From positions 610,501-674,500 of the forward strand of contig NZ_JAOQNG010000010.1 of assembly GCF_025961225.1 (NCBI RefSeq): a DNA stretch of 64,000 nucleotides, in the 5' to 3' direction. This document shows positions 1 through 11,300 of this stretch, one piece after another. A program made the translations under genes and the position numbers. How positions within the stretch are numbered: the stretch's first letter is position 1; each line of letters opens with the position of its first letter. This DNA is from Azospirillum canadense (GTDB lineage Bacteria > Pseudomonadota > Alphaproteobacteria > Azospirillales > Azospirillaceae). Under the pieces are notes generated by a model. It saw only the letters and a program-made list of their open reading frames with translations. It was not told the DNA's origin and did not search any database.

Positions 1-1
1 C

Positions 2-1459
2 GACTGGGTCCTGGCGTTCGAGCGCCTCGCCGACGGGGTGCTGCCGGTGGCGGACGGCGGCGACGGGCGGGCCGGGCGGTCGCCGGCGACCATCGTCCCG
101 TCGGCGGTTCCCTACGCGCTGCTCGACCGCGTCGCGCTGCCGCTGGCGGCCGCGGCGCAACGGCAACTCGGCCGCTGCTACCTGTTTGGTGCCGAGGGGC
201 ACGCCGCGCCGGCGGACGGGGCGCGGCTGCTGGACGCCTACGAGGCTGACCTGGACGCCGAGCTCGGCCGCCTGTGCGCCGGCTTGGCGGCGGAGCCGCC
301 GCGGCTCTTCTGGCGCCACGAAGGGACGGACGTGGCCGCGCTGTCGCGGCGCGGTGGCCCGGCGGCCGGCGGCCTGCCCGAAGCGGACGCGGAGACGGTG
401 ATGTTGCTCCAGGAACTCGACCCGGTGCTCGGGCCGGCGGTCCGCCGGCACGCGCGCAGCGTGCGGCCGCACCGCGCCGCGCTGCAGGCGAGCGGGGCGC
501 GGCCACGGGAAGGCGGGGTCGCCGGGATCCGGGCGACGCGCAGCATCGACGACGTCGACGACATGCTGGTGAGCGAGTTCGCGAACGAACGCCTCATCCT
601 GCTCGACCGTCTGGTCAACACCGGCTTTCTGGTGCGCCATCGGCCGCCGCGCCGGCAGAACCGGCGGGATGTTCTGCTCGTCGGGGCGCTGCCGTTGGGC
701 GCGCGCGATGCGGCGCGGCGCCTCGCCAAGGTGAGTTGGATCGACACCATGGCCCGGTTGGCCCCGGTCCTGCAGTCGTCGGGGCTGCCGCGCAGCGACT
801 TCGCCTGGCTCGATGGCGACCGGTTGGGTGGGGTGGCGCACGGCTTCGCCGGACTGCCGGAAGGGCGGCCGCTGCCCGGCGGCGACGGCTGGACCCTGAG
901 CCCTGCCGACCGCGTCCGCTTCGTGTGGGCCCTGGATTGGCTGCCCGGCCTGCTGGACCGGCGCCGGACCTATCCCGACAACCTCGATCCTCCGCAAGGC
1001 GAGCACGCCGACGATGTCGCGGCGGCGTGCGCCCGCTGGACGCACGGGGCGCTGGCGCACGCCCTGGGTGGCGCCCCGCCGGCCGGCGACGGAGACGGCC
1101 GCCGGCCGGATTTGAACGATTACGGCTTCGTCCACGTCATGGTCGTCCTGCCGCACCCGACGGAGGGGCTGGAGGATGGCGCGGCGCGTTCGGCGGTGTT
1201 CGCCGCCGCGCGGGCGCTCGGCCTGGACAAGGGGCGGCGGCAGACCGCCAGCGTCCTGTGGATTCCCGAACGCGCCGACGACCTGGCGCGCTGGTGCGTG
1301 GCGTTCGACGACGGACCGCTCCTCCGGGTGATGGACGCGCTCGCCCCGCCGGCGGAGGCGCCGGAGGGCGGCGCCGACGCTCCGGACCCCCACCGGCTGG
1401 CCGGCGGCCTGATCGGTCTTTGGCTCACTCACCTACACGAGGCGATTCTTGGTGGCTGA
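2..1459 (+). CDS. Uncharacterised protein, 5' end cut by window edge (first gene of a five-gene cassette)
   Basis: The frame is open from the window edge (first codons read DWVLAFERLADG), so the visible 485 residues are the C-terminal part of a longer protein. I do not recognise the family. A distinct block near 500-800 nt reads like a conserved globular core: a basic, Asp-rich stretch, then MLVSEFANERLILLDRL, then a run of arginines before RDVLLVGALPLG. No membrane segment or signal peptide is visible. Its end overlaps the start of the next gene, so it belongs to the downstream operon. A remote possibility is a component of the AAA+/vWA multi-gene conflict systems, but no ATPase or vWA motif is visible here; treat as unknown. 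Confidence 0.75.
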   Translation, partial: DWVLAFERLADGVLPVADGGDGRAGRSPATIVPSAVPYALLDRVALPLAAAAQRQLGRCYLFGAEGHAAPADGARLLDAYEADLDAELGRLCAGLAAEPPRLFWRHEGTDVAALSRRGGPAAGGLPEADAETVMLLQELDPVLGPAVRRHARSVRPHRAALQASGARPREGGVAGIRATRSIDDVDDMLVSEFANERLILLDRLVNTGFLVRHRPPRRQNRRDVLLVGALPLGARDAARRLAKVSWIDTMARLAPVLQSSGLPRSDFAWLDGDRLGGVAHGFAGLPEGRPLPGGDGWTLSPADRVRFVWALDWLPGLLDRRRTYPDNLDPPQGEHADDVAAACARWTHGALAHALGGAPPAGDGDGRRPDLNDYGFVHVMVVLPHPTEGLEDGAARSAVFAAARALGLDKGRRQTASVLWIPERADDLARWCVAFDDGPLLRVMDALAPPAEAPEGGADAPDPHRLAGGLIGLWLTHLHEAILGG

Positions 1460-3557
1460 ACGCTGCTTCCTCATGCCCGTCCTGACCGCCACCGAGGCTC
1501 TGCAGGCGCTGGCGGTGCTCGCCCCACACGCCGAGGCGGCGCGGGCCGCGCGCCTGCGCGTCCGGCTGGAGGGCGACGGGTACGCCCGCCTCCTCATTCC
1601 GGACCCGTTCGTGCAGACCGGCTCGTCCGCCCACCGGAAACAGCGCGAGGAGGTCTTCAACCACCTGCGGTGGGCGGTGGCCGCGGCGCTCGACCGCGAA
1701 CCGGACGACGAGGAGGCGCACCTCGACCTTGATGGCGGCGATCTGCAAGAGGCCTTCGAGGCGGTTCCGCGGTTGCTTTTGGAAAGCGGATGGAGCCGCC
1801 GGGGAGAGACGGCGCAGCCGGTGCCCGGCGAAGCGGTCGTGCTCCTGGCCTCGGCCGACGAGGAGGCCGCGTGGTCCATCTTCGACCAGTTGAACGTGCA
1901 CGCCACCGCCGTGCGCGTCACCGCGGCGCAGGCGGCCGATGGCGGCGGGATCCACCTGTTCCATGTGCGCGACGACGACGCGCGCGTCTCGTCCTTCCAA
2001 GGGCTGCGGACCAGCGGCTTCCTCGACGCCGCCGCCGTTCTCGAAGGCTTCGCCTTCGGCGGACGCAGCGTCTTTCTGCCGTCGGGCAACCCGCCCGACG
2101 CCCAGGCGTTGGATCCTTTCTTTCGGGCTTGCGCGGTGATCGCCGATGTGGCCCGGCCCAGCGAGCGCGGCCCGGTGCTGGCGCTGACCGTCGCCGGCGC
2201 CGGGGACGCGCGGCGCATCGACGTGTACCCGCTGAACCGCCTGCGCTACCGCGACAAAACGGGGGTGTGGCCAAACGCCGCCGGGCGCGCCGACATCGTC
2301 CGCGTCCATGATCTCGCCGGCTCCGACGCCATGGTCGAGGCGCTCGCCGCACGCGTGCGCGCGGCGGAGCCGCTGGTCGGCTATGAGTTGGAACTGCGGG
2401 ACGGCTTTCCGGCGCCGGGGGCCGACACCGACCTGCTGCGCGTCCAGGAGAAGATCGCCTACTACACGGAACTGGCCGCCTACCTGTCCGGTCTCGCGCG
2501 CCCGCAGCCCATTCTCATGCGCTTCGACGACCGCGCGCTGCCGGCCTTGGCCGACGCTTTGCGGCGCTTCCCGCTCATGGACGTCGACGACGGTCGACTC
2601 CGTTACGGCTTCCAGGCGACGGGCGCGGACGGTGGCGTCCATTACCTGTTGGTCTCGCCCGACGAGACCGCGCCCGCCTCGCCGCTGCCGGAAGGGCTGT
2701 GGCGGGACATGCTCGACGCCGAGCCGATGGTCTTCCGCGTCGATCCGTTCTTCGCGCGGTTCTACACCGAGGCGCGACCGCAGAGCGTGGTGTTCGTGCC
2801 GGAGCGCGCCACCCTGTTCCCGCCGCTGCACAGCTGGGATCAGGCCGACATCGACGCCTATCTGCGCGACACCCTGGCCGTCTGGTTCCATGGGCAGCGC
2901 GGCGCCCAGACCATCCCCGAGCGGCCGTTTTATCTGTTCCGCCACGACGACCGCGGCGCGGGCCGGGTGGTCGTCGAGGTGCTGGATGCGGCGGCCTTCG
3001 TGCCGCTGCGCCAGCGCATCGGTTGGTTGAACCGGAACCTGGAGCTCCGCCACCGCCTCGACATCGAGGGCCTGGTCGTCGAACTCGCCGACAAGGCGGG
3101 GCGCGCGGCCTTGGCGGATCGGGTGGCGGCGGACGAAGAGGTGGCCCTCGCCGCCTTCGACGCGGCCGATCGCCGAGTCGAGCGGCATATGGGCGGGCAA
3201 CTCGAGGAGCTGTTGGACCTGTTGACCGAGGAGGCGGGCACCGCGGCCTCGCGCGCCGCGTCGGCGGTCGAGACGCTCGACCGCTTGTACGCGGACCTCG
3301 ACGTGATCGAGGCGGCGGTCGCGGAGCTGACCAAGCGCACCCGCGCGGTGGAGACCGCCGTGTCCGGCTTGGAGCTGGAGCGCACGAGCTTCGCCGAGCG
3401 GCGCGAGCGGCTGCAGGGCGACGTGGTGGACGTGCTCGAGGCCTCCGACGCCACCCTTGCGAGCCTGGAGGCGTCGGTCGGCGAGCGCATCCAGCGGTTG
3501 AAGGGGGCCTACGAGCGGCTCCACGCCATGCTCGTCGCCCGCCGGAGTTACCGATGA
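1452..3557 (+). CDS. Uncharacterised protein with C-terminal coiled coil (cassette gene 2)
   Basis: About 701 residues, not recognised. The N-terminal 550 residues look globular (alternating strands and helices, many aromatics); the last ~120 residues are a long charged heptad-like helix ending in a basic tail, suggesting a coiled-coil partner-binding arm. No signal peptide or membrane segment. The start is uncertain: TTG at 1449 and GTG at 1452 both follow a GAGG at 1439-1442, while ATG at 1473 has no clear ribosome site. It overlaps the gene before it by a few bases and its stop overlaps the next start (ATGA), so translation is probably coupled. Function unknown; context says it acts with the other four cassette proteins. 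Confidence 0.75.
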   Translation: MAERCFLMPVLTATEALQALAVLAPHAEAARAARLRVRLEGDGYARLLIPDPFVQTGSSAHRKQREEVFNHLRWAVAAALDREPDDEEAHLDLDGGDLQEAFEAVPRLLLESGWSRRGETAQPVPGEAVVLLASADEEAAWSIFDQLNVHATAVRVTAAQAADGGGIHLFHVRDDDARVSSFQGLRTSGFLDAAAVLEGFAFGGRSVFLPSGNPPDAQALDPFFRACAVIADVARPSERGPVLALTVAGAGDARRIDVYPLNRLRYRDKTGVWPNAAGRADIVRVHDLAGSDAMVEALAARVRAAEPLVGYELELRDGFPAPGADTDLLRVQEKIAYYTELAAYLSGLARPQPILMRFDDRALPALADALRRFPLMDVDDGRLRYGFQATGADGGVHYLLVSPDETAPASPLPEGLWRDMLDAEPMVFRVDPFFARFYTEARPQSVVFVPERATLFPPLHSWDQADIDAYLRDTLAVWFHGQRGAQTIPERPFYLFRHDDRGAGRVVVEVLDAAAFVPLRQRIGWLNRNLELRHRLDIEGLVVELADKAGRAALADRVAADEEVALAAFDAADRRVERHMGGQLEELLDLLTEEAGTAASRAASAVETLDRLYADLDVIEAAVAELTKRTRAVETAVSGLELERTSFAERRERLQGDVVDVLEASDATLASLEASVGERIQRLKGAYERLHAMLVARRSYR

Positions 3558-4021
3558 ACGATCCGCACGCGCGTGAGTTCCATCTCGCTTTGGCCCGTCA
3601 CGACGACGCGCTGCAACGGGCCGAGCGGGCCCTGGCGGACGGCGGCGACCATGCCCGCCGGCGCCAGGCCGGGGGCGTTCGCATGAGCGACGCGCTCGTC
3701 GCCGACCTCCAGCGGTGGACCGCGAGATTCCGCACGCTGCACCGGCGCCTGATCGGGCTTCGCCTGGAGCTCGAAGCGGAACGCGTGACGGCGCGGCGCG
3801 TTGCGCCTCGCGTCCTGTGGGGCCGGTCCGCGGTGACGATGCGCATGGCCATCGTCGGCATGTGGCTGTGGATCAACATCGTGGCGGTTCTCGTCGTGTC
3901 CGGGCTCGTCGGGGCGTCGGTCGCCGGGTATGTCTACAGACGGGAACTCGCCGAGGCGGCGCTGCTCGTCCTCGCGTTAGTTGCGGGCGCCGTGCGGCAG
4001 CTGTTCGAGGGCCTTCTATGA
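3554..4021 (+). CDS. Small inner-membrane protein with two membrane helices (cassette gene 3)
   Basis: 155 residues starting with ATG that overlaps the previous stop (ATGA). Residues 1-85 are a charged, helical, probably coiled-coil cytoplasmic part. Membrane segments lie at about 98-122 and 133-150, giving a hairpin with both ends likely in the cytoplasm. No known family recognised. Its small size, coiled coil and tight coupling suggest a membrane anchor or adaptor for the neighbouring coiled-coil protein (inference only). Confidence 0.7.
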   Translation: MNDPHAREFHLALARHDDALQRAERALADGGDHARRRQAGGVRMSDALVADLQRWTARFRTLHRRLIGLRLELEAERVTARRVAPRVLWGRSAVTMRMAIVGMWLWINIVAVLVVSGLVGASVAGYVYRRELAEAALLVLALVAGAVRQLFEGLL

Positions 4022-5331
4022 TGGCAACGCCCTCGGCCGGCGCACCCCGCGCCTTCTCGCGGTACCTCCGTCCACTGCGCCCCGAGCGGGATGCCGACCT
4101 TCCCAGCCGATTGGCCCGCCGTTGGGGCGTGTGCGCCGCCGTGGCGGGCGGTGCCGGGCTGTTGGCCTATGGCACGCGCGCGCGGTGGTTCGATCCCGAT
4201 GGACCGGGCTACGCGGCCTATTGGCTGCACGACGCCGTGTATCTGCCGTTGAAGGGGCATCTGTGGACGTGGGGACTGCCCTATTCGCTGGTGCCGTGGA
4301 CGGTGCTCGCGACGCTCCTCGTCACGGGAGCGCTGGGGTTCCTGAGCGGCCGGCCGCTGCTGCGGGGCGCCCACGCGGCGCTGACCCGGCTGGCGTTGAC
4401 GCGTCCGTGGGGCGCGGGGCTGCTCGATCGGTGGCACGCGCTGACCGCGTCGACCCCAATGCGCGCGCGCCATCTGGAGTTGATCGTCGAGCGCGAGCGC
4501 GTTGACCTGCTGGAGGCGTTCGATGGGGTTCCCGGCGAGCCGCCCCACCTGGCGCTCGTCGCCCGGCTGGCCACGGCGACCGCGCTGTCCACCGCGTTGC
4601 GCTTACGCTGTGACGATGGTCCTTCGTCGCGCATGGCCGTCGCGGCCGATCTTCTGGAGACGGTGATGCGCGTGGAGCGGGCCGCGACCACCAGTTCGGC
4701 CCGCGATGCCCGCGCGGCGGTCGACCGTTTGTCCGGGCTGTTGGACGAGTGCCTCGCGCGGGACGAGGCCCAACCCGCGGACGGTGCGTTCTCGGCACCC
4801 GCGCTTGCCAACGAGGCGCGGACCGTGGCACGGTTGATCCGCGCGCGCTGGACGTCCGGTCAACGAAGCGCCCCGGTCGCGCTTCGTCCGTTGGCCGCCG
4901 CGGTCGCCGAACGATCCGGCCGCCTGAACGCTCTGCGCGCTGTGGTGGAACGCCGCCTGCGCGGCCACGGCGGCGACGCGACCGCAATTCCCCCTCCGCC
5001 CCCGGCGTGCGGCCGGCTGGCCGCGCTGATCGCCTTGGCGACGGCGCGGGAGGCGGACGAGCCGGACGTGGCCTTGGCCTATCTCGACAGCGTCTCCGGC
5101 GTGGACTTCGCGCGGGGCGCCGGCCTGCCGGCGGAAGCGGAGGCCTTTGCGAACGCTTGGCTCGCCGAGGCGCCCGATCAACCGCACTGGCGGCTGGCGG
5201 CGCTGCTGGTGGGGGCACCGTCCCCCGCCGATGAGCACCCGACGCTGATGACCCCGGGCGGCCGCGAGCACCTGAACGACCCCATGCGCCGCCTCGCCTG
5301 GACGGCCGGCGCAGCGGAGACGACGCCATGA
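4018..5331 (+). CDS. Uncharacterised membrane protein (cassette gene 4)
   Basis: 437 residues, starting at ATG 4018 (a second ATG follows at 4021), overlapping the previous stop. Two membrane segments lie near residues 36-52 and 88-110; the loop between them is aromatic-rich and probably periplasmic. The remaining ~320 residues are Ala/Arg/Leu-rich helices resembling a helical-repeat or cytoplasmic scaffold domain. No catalytic motif or known family recognised. The stop overlaps the start of the giant gene downstream (ATGA). Likely part of one membrane complex with its neighbours. Confidence 0.75.
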   Translation: MMATPSAGAPRAFSRYLRPLRPERDADLPSRLARRWGVCAAVAGGAGLLAYGTRARWFDPDGPGYAAYWLHDAVYLPLKGHLWTWGLPYSLVPWTVLATLLVTGALGFLSGRPLLRGAHAALTRLALTRPWGAGLLDRWHALTASTPMRARHLELIVERERVDLLEAFDGVPGEPPHLALVARLATATALSTALRLRCDDGPSSRMAVAADLLETVMRVERAATTSSARDARAAVDRLSGLLDECLARDEAQPADGAFSAPALANEARTVARLIRARWTSGQRSAPVALRPLAAAVAERSGRLNALRAVVERRLRGHGGDATAIPPPPPACGRLAALIALATAREADEPDVALAYLDSVSGVDFARGAGLPAEAEAFANAWLAEAPDQPHWRLAALLVGAPSPADEHPTLMTPGGREHLNDPMRRLAWTAGAAETTP

Positions 5332-8300
5332 CCGATCACCCCTTCCTGCCGCGGTTCCGCGCGTGGCGCCGCTCCCGGCAGCAGGAGGCGGACGCCCGCG
5401 CCCGCCGACTGCCCCTGCGCGGCCGGCTCGATGCCGTCATGCTCGGCTTCCTGCTCGCCTTGGTGGCGGGCCTCGGTGCCGCTGCGTACAGTGGAACGGA
5501 GGCGGCGCGCCGGCTAGGCTGGCTCGACCCGGCCGTTGTCGAGCCGGTTCCGGACGAGCGGATCCTCGACAACCTGCGCGGTGATCTGCCGGGGCGGCCG
5601 CTGCTCGCCGGCGCGTGGCACGCCGACGACGGCGTCCTCACCATCAGCCAGGCCGGCGGCGCCGTGCATCGCTACCATCCCGCCACCGGCCTTTGGTCGC
5701 GCGAGTGGCCCGCCGCCGAGGCGACCGGTCTCGCCAGCGACCTCGTCCAGCTGAGAGGCGGGTGCGGCGGTGATCCGGCGGCGCGTCAGGGCTGCGCCGA
5801 TGCGGCGCCGCTGTGGGGCCTGGGCGAACGGGGAGCGCTGGTGCGCCGCCTGGACGGGCGCTGGCGCGCCGTCCTCGGTGACAGCGCCTTCGTCGGTCGC
5901 GACGGGAAGCCGGTGGACGGGGACGCGCTGACCACCGCGGCGTTGTCGGCCGACGGCGAGTGGCTGTTCCTCGGGACCAAGGCGCAGGGCGGCGGGCTGT
6001 ACAGCGTGAGCGAACGGCGCTGGACGCCACTGGACAAGGCGCAGGACGTTCTGCCGGACGGCAGCCTCGAGCGGGCGGTCTCGTGGCGCGGCGAGTTCGC
6101 GGTCGGCGGGCCGGGTGGCCTCGCCTTCCTCGACCCGCGCGGCAACACCCCAAGCGCCCGGCGCCTGGCGGCGATCGATGGTGCCATCGCCGATCTGCTG
6201 GTGGACGACTCCGGGCGCCTGCTCGTGCTGGAAAAGCGCGCCTGCGCCGAAGGCGGCGACGGCTGCCTGCGCGTGTCGGCGCTGGACCGGCCGGGCGGGA
6301 GCGTCAGCCTCCTGATGGACGAGCGCAACCGGTACGCCGAACTGGATTCGGCCGCGTTGTTCTTCGCCGATTTGCAAGGGCGGACGCTCGTCGTCGCCGG
6401 ACGCACCGGGGTGTACGCCTACGACCCGGCGCTGCGGCGCTGGACCCGGCTCGACGACCGGCCCGTCCTGAGCGTGACGCGCGTGCGTGACCGCGTCGTC
6501 TACGGCTACAGCGGCGGTGCCGCGCGCGTCGTCCAGGCGGCCGTGCAGCGGCGTTGGGAGCTGCCCGGAAAGCAGGTCGCGCAGATCGTGACCCTCGGCC
6601 CGGATCTGGCCGCGCTCACGGCGGACGGCGACGTCTACGCGCTGCCCGACGCCGGTGATCCGACGGCGGCGTTCGTGCGCGGCGGAACCGCGGCCGACCC
6701 GAAAGGGTTCACCAGGGCCTTCGGCGTTGGCGACCAGGTGCTGCTCACCGGCCCGCGCAAGGCGCTCCTGCACGACGTGCGCCGCCGCACCTACGCCGAC
6801 ATCGACCCGGCGGCCCTGCCGTCTTGGCTGACCGACGGACGGACGCCGACGGTCGTGGCGGGCACCCTCCTTTACGGGCTGGTGCCGCAGGGCGGCGCCG
6901 TGGCCGGCGAGGCCCTCGATCTGTCGACGCTCGCCGCGACCGGGACCGCCGCCGCCGGCACAACGCCCGCCGTGGCGGGGCCGATCCGCCGCGCGCGCGC
7001 CTGGCCGGGAAACGCGGTGGCGGTGATCGACGGGGGTGGAAGCCTGCAGCGTCTGCAGATCGACACGCGGCAGCCGATGACCGGCGCCGCGGATCCGGCG
7101 CTCGACCGCGCTCAGCTGCGCGACGTGCTGTCCGACGGCAACCGGACGGTGGTCGCGACCGGTTCCGGCGTTCGAAGCTACGACCACGCGATGCGCCAGT
7201 GGTCGGAGTGGGCCGCGACCGACCTCGACGGGGGCGACATCCGTGGGCTTGCTGGGGATGGCGGGCGGTTGCTGCTGCACACGGGCGCCGCGCGGCTTGC
7301 GCGGCCGGACGGGCACGTCCTGATCGGCAAGGACCGGCCGACGCTGGACACGGCCGGACTGAGCGACGCGTGGCGGGTGAACGACCTGCTCTACCTTGCC
7401 GGACGCGGCGTCGTGGAACGCTACGACCTCGCCGCACGGAGCGTGACCCAGCGCTGGCGCACACCGGGCGGCGGCGCCGTCAGCCTCGTCGACCTGCTCG
7501 ACGGTCAGCCGTTGGTGTTGTCGGATGGGAGAGCGGTGCTCGGCGGTACCGTTCTGGGCGCCGGCGCCGGGCGCGTCCTGTCGGTCTCGGTGGACCCGGC
7601 CCGCATCTGGACGGTGCGGGAGGAGGGCGGCTCGCGCCACATCCGCACCCACAGCCGCGCGGCCCCGGCGGACGCCGCCCAGGACCGCTGTCTGTTCCGG
7701 ACGGCGGCGGCGGGCGGGCGCGCCCGTCGGCTCCTGGACGCCCGGGCGCTCGGCGACGGCTGGCTGCTCGTGCTGACCGACGACGGGCTCCGCCTGTACA
7801 GCGAAACGGCGCGCAGCTGGTACCCCGTCGCGCCGATGCGGGTGACGCCCGAGCGCATCCACCGCGCCGGCGCGCATGTGGTGCTCGTCGCCGGCGGAAA
7901 TCCGGCGCGCGTCCAGTCTATTCCCGTCGCCTCCATCACGCGCCCGGACAGCTGTGCGACGGCGCCGGTCAGCCTGCCCGAGAATTGGACGGAGGCGCGC
8001 AGCGTCAGCGTCGACGAGGCCGCCGGGACCGCCGCGTGGCTCGCCACCGACGGATCCGTGCACGCGTGGCAGGATGGGACGGCCCGCATGCTGCTGGCCA
8101 CGCCGGCGCCGGCGCCGCAAACGGTGTCCTTCCTGCGCGTCTTCCAAGTGCATGAGCGGCTTGCCTTCGCTCTGCCCGACGGCCTCGCCGTGTACGACAC
8201 GCGGGACCACGCGTGGTCGCGGGTTGCGCTGCGCGCCGCCGACAAGCCGGCGCGCGACATCGTCGACCTGACACTGGAGCCTGACGGTGATCGGTACGCC

Positions 8301-11300
8301 GTCACCGTGCGGACGGCCGACGGTAAGGTTTACGTCGGGCCGTGGGCCACGGGGGCCGCCACGGTCCGCTTGGACGAGGTGCGATCCCCGGGCTTGCCGG
8401 CGTTCGCCCAATCGGGAGCGGCCATCCTGGACGCCACTTCCGAAAACGGACTTTGGTCGTTCCTGCTCGAGGACCGGTTGAAACGCTTCGATCCCATCCG
8501 GCGGCGCTTTGCCCCCGACATCGTGTTTCCGGCGGTGGACCGCTCCCGTGCGCTGGTCCGCCGCGGCAACCGCTTGGTCGTCGAGGAGGGGAATGGCACC
8601 GCGTGGTGGGTGGCCAAGGCGGCACTGCCGCTCGATGGAGACGCCGTTCCGGCCAGCGCCGCCTTCGTCCGCGTGGAGCCCGCGCCCGGAGAACCGACTC
8701 TGCTTGCGGAGGACGGCCGGGTCGTGCGGCTGCGCCGGAACGGCGCCGTTGACGCGTGTGAGGTGGACGGCGCGTGCCGCGAGGTGTCGCCGCCGTCCAT
8801 GGCGCTCGCTCCCGACACGGTGACCGCTGCGTACCGCAACGGTGATCTCGTGCTGTTCGACACGGTCGCCGGCCGGCGGCTCTACGATCGCGCCGAGCGG
8901 CGCGAGCGTCCAACGCCGCCGGAGGTGAAGGGGCTTGGTCCGCTGGCCGAGATACGGCGCGAGGACGCGCTGCTGTGGCTGCGCGATCGCGCCGGCGATG
9001 CACTGGCGCTCGGCTCCGACGGCGCCGTCCGCGCGCGGGCCGCCGCCGTGGATGCGCTGGTGACGGACCGTCACGATCGGCTGTGGTTGATGGGGCAGGG
9101 CCCGGCCCGCGTCTCCAATCGTGGTGAGTTGACGACCGTCGAGGCCGCCTTTGCGCTGCCGAAGGGGGTGCGGGCGGAGGTTGTCTCGGTGCCGCCCGGC
9201 GGCGTTCCCGCCTTGCTTGGCAGCGACCGCCGCCCGCGCGCCCTGCCGTCGGGGGCGGTGAGCGCCGGTGTGCCGCTGGCGCCGGCCATTGACGTCGGCG
9301 CGGTGAGCGCCGTATTCCCGACCGACCGGTCGGAGACGTGGTGGGTTCAGGATGGGCGAACGCTGATCCGTTTGGTTCTGAGCGCCTGCCCGGCGGCTCA
9401 GATCGCGCCTCCTCTTTCAGCCCCGGCACCGGAACAGCCCGCCGCGCGGACGCAAGCGCGCAATTCCGCCGCGTCCAAGGCGGGCGCGGGCGCTCCGAAG
9501 CCTGACGCTGGCGGCCGCGGGCCGACGGCCGAGGTCGCTCCGCCCGCGGCTGAGCCCTGCCTGGTCGCGGGTCTCACGCTCCCGCTTCCCGCCGATGCGG
9601 GAGCGGTGGTGGCGGTCGACGACGACCTGCCGGCGCGGCTCCGCGTGCGGTTCGCCGACGGCGGGACGTTGGAGAGCCGGGTGCGCGACGATCAACTCGA
9701 CGCACCTTTCCGGAGCAAAGGGGCCGTGCCGTCGGCAGGCACGGCAACCGACGTCTGGCCGGAGTTGCGGCGGCTCGTCGCGCCGCGTCCGGACGGGGAG
9801 ATCGCCATTGATCCCGCGCTCGGATTCGTGACGGACGCGTCGCGCATGCGCGTTCGGACCGCGAGCGGCAGCGTAGCGCTCCGCGTGCCCGTACGGCCGC
9901 AGCCGGAGAGCGTGCCGGCGCTCGACGCGCGGTGGCTCCGCTGGGACCGGAACGCCAAGAGCTTCCTGGTCGCCGGCACGAGCGGACCGGTTGCGGTGGC
10001 GCCAGACCAGCTGGTGCGCGACGGCCAATTCATCTTCGGAACACCCGGCCTTGCCGTTGCCGATGCCGGCGGCCTGGTGCGTGTCGCCAACCGAGCCGGC
10101 GTGTGGAGCTTTTCGTCCGCGGCGTTGGCGCTCGACGACGCGGGGATCACCTTCCATCCCCAGACCCTGCCGGTGCCGGTTGCCGCCGCACACGGCCGGT
10201 TCCTCTTTGACGCGGGAGGCGTGCCCTACGCGGGCGGGCCCGTGGCGTCCGACGACGACCGCCACACCGTCCGCGTCGGGGAGGCGACGTGGACCGAGCG
10301 GCTGCGCCGGCCCAAGGTCGCCGTCGCGATGCGGGTGGCGGGGCAGGACCACGAGGCGGGCGGCGCGGGGTTCGGGTGGGATCGCCGTCGGGCGGTGGTC
10401 GCGGCGGCCGGCGCCGTCGAGGTGCAGACGGAGCTCGGCATCCTGGGCAGCGATCGCCTCGCCGACGCCGACCCCGGCTGGTCGGGACGGCTTCCCGTCT
10501 CCGGTACGGTCGCCGGCCGCGATGGCGATGTGTTCCTCGACGATGGCGGCGCGTGGCACCGCCGCAGTGGCGGCCGATGGCGCCCGAGCACGGCCGACGA
10601 CGCGGGGGCGCGCGACGTTCCGACGTCGCAACGCTGGCGGTGGCGCTCGACGCCCCAGGGGCTGGTGGTGGACCAGGTCGCCCTGGCGGAGGGGGCGTCT
10701 TCGGTGGCCTTTCTGGACGACCAGCTGCACGCGGCCGCGGTGGACGGCGGACGGCTGATCGTCGCCGACGCGGCGGGGCTGGCGATTGGCACGGTCGACG
10801 CCATCATCCAGGGCGGCGCCCGGCGCCGGCCGCTCGACATCGATGTGGACGTGATGCAACCCCTGCGTCCCGCGCCGGGGCGCCAGGACGTGTTCGCCCG
10901 TGGCCGCGGCGGGGCGTACCGCTGGAACGCCGCGGGCGACCGCTACGAGCCCGTGCCGGACAGCGCGAACGCGTTTGTCAACCGTGAGTTGGTGGCTCAT
11001 CCGCGCCTGCGCTTGTCGTTGCGCGGGGGACGCGCGGGTGCGGAACTCCGCCTCGACGATTCGTCCGGCGGTGGCGACGCGTGGGTTCCGATCACGATGG
11101 AGAACGGCTTTCCCTTCGACCGCGTGACCGGGGTGCAGGTGTCCGGCGGGCGCCTGTTCGTCGGCACCGAGGCCGGTCTCGAGGAGCATGCCGCGACGGG
11201 TGACACCGGCTTCGATTCCATCGCGAGGCTCGTCGATCTGCGGGCCAATCGCACCGCGCCGCCGGCGCCCGTGCTGCGCATGGGCGAGCCGGTTGGGCAG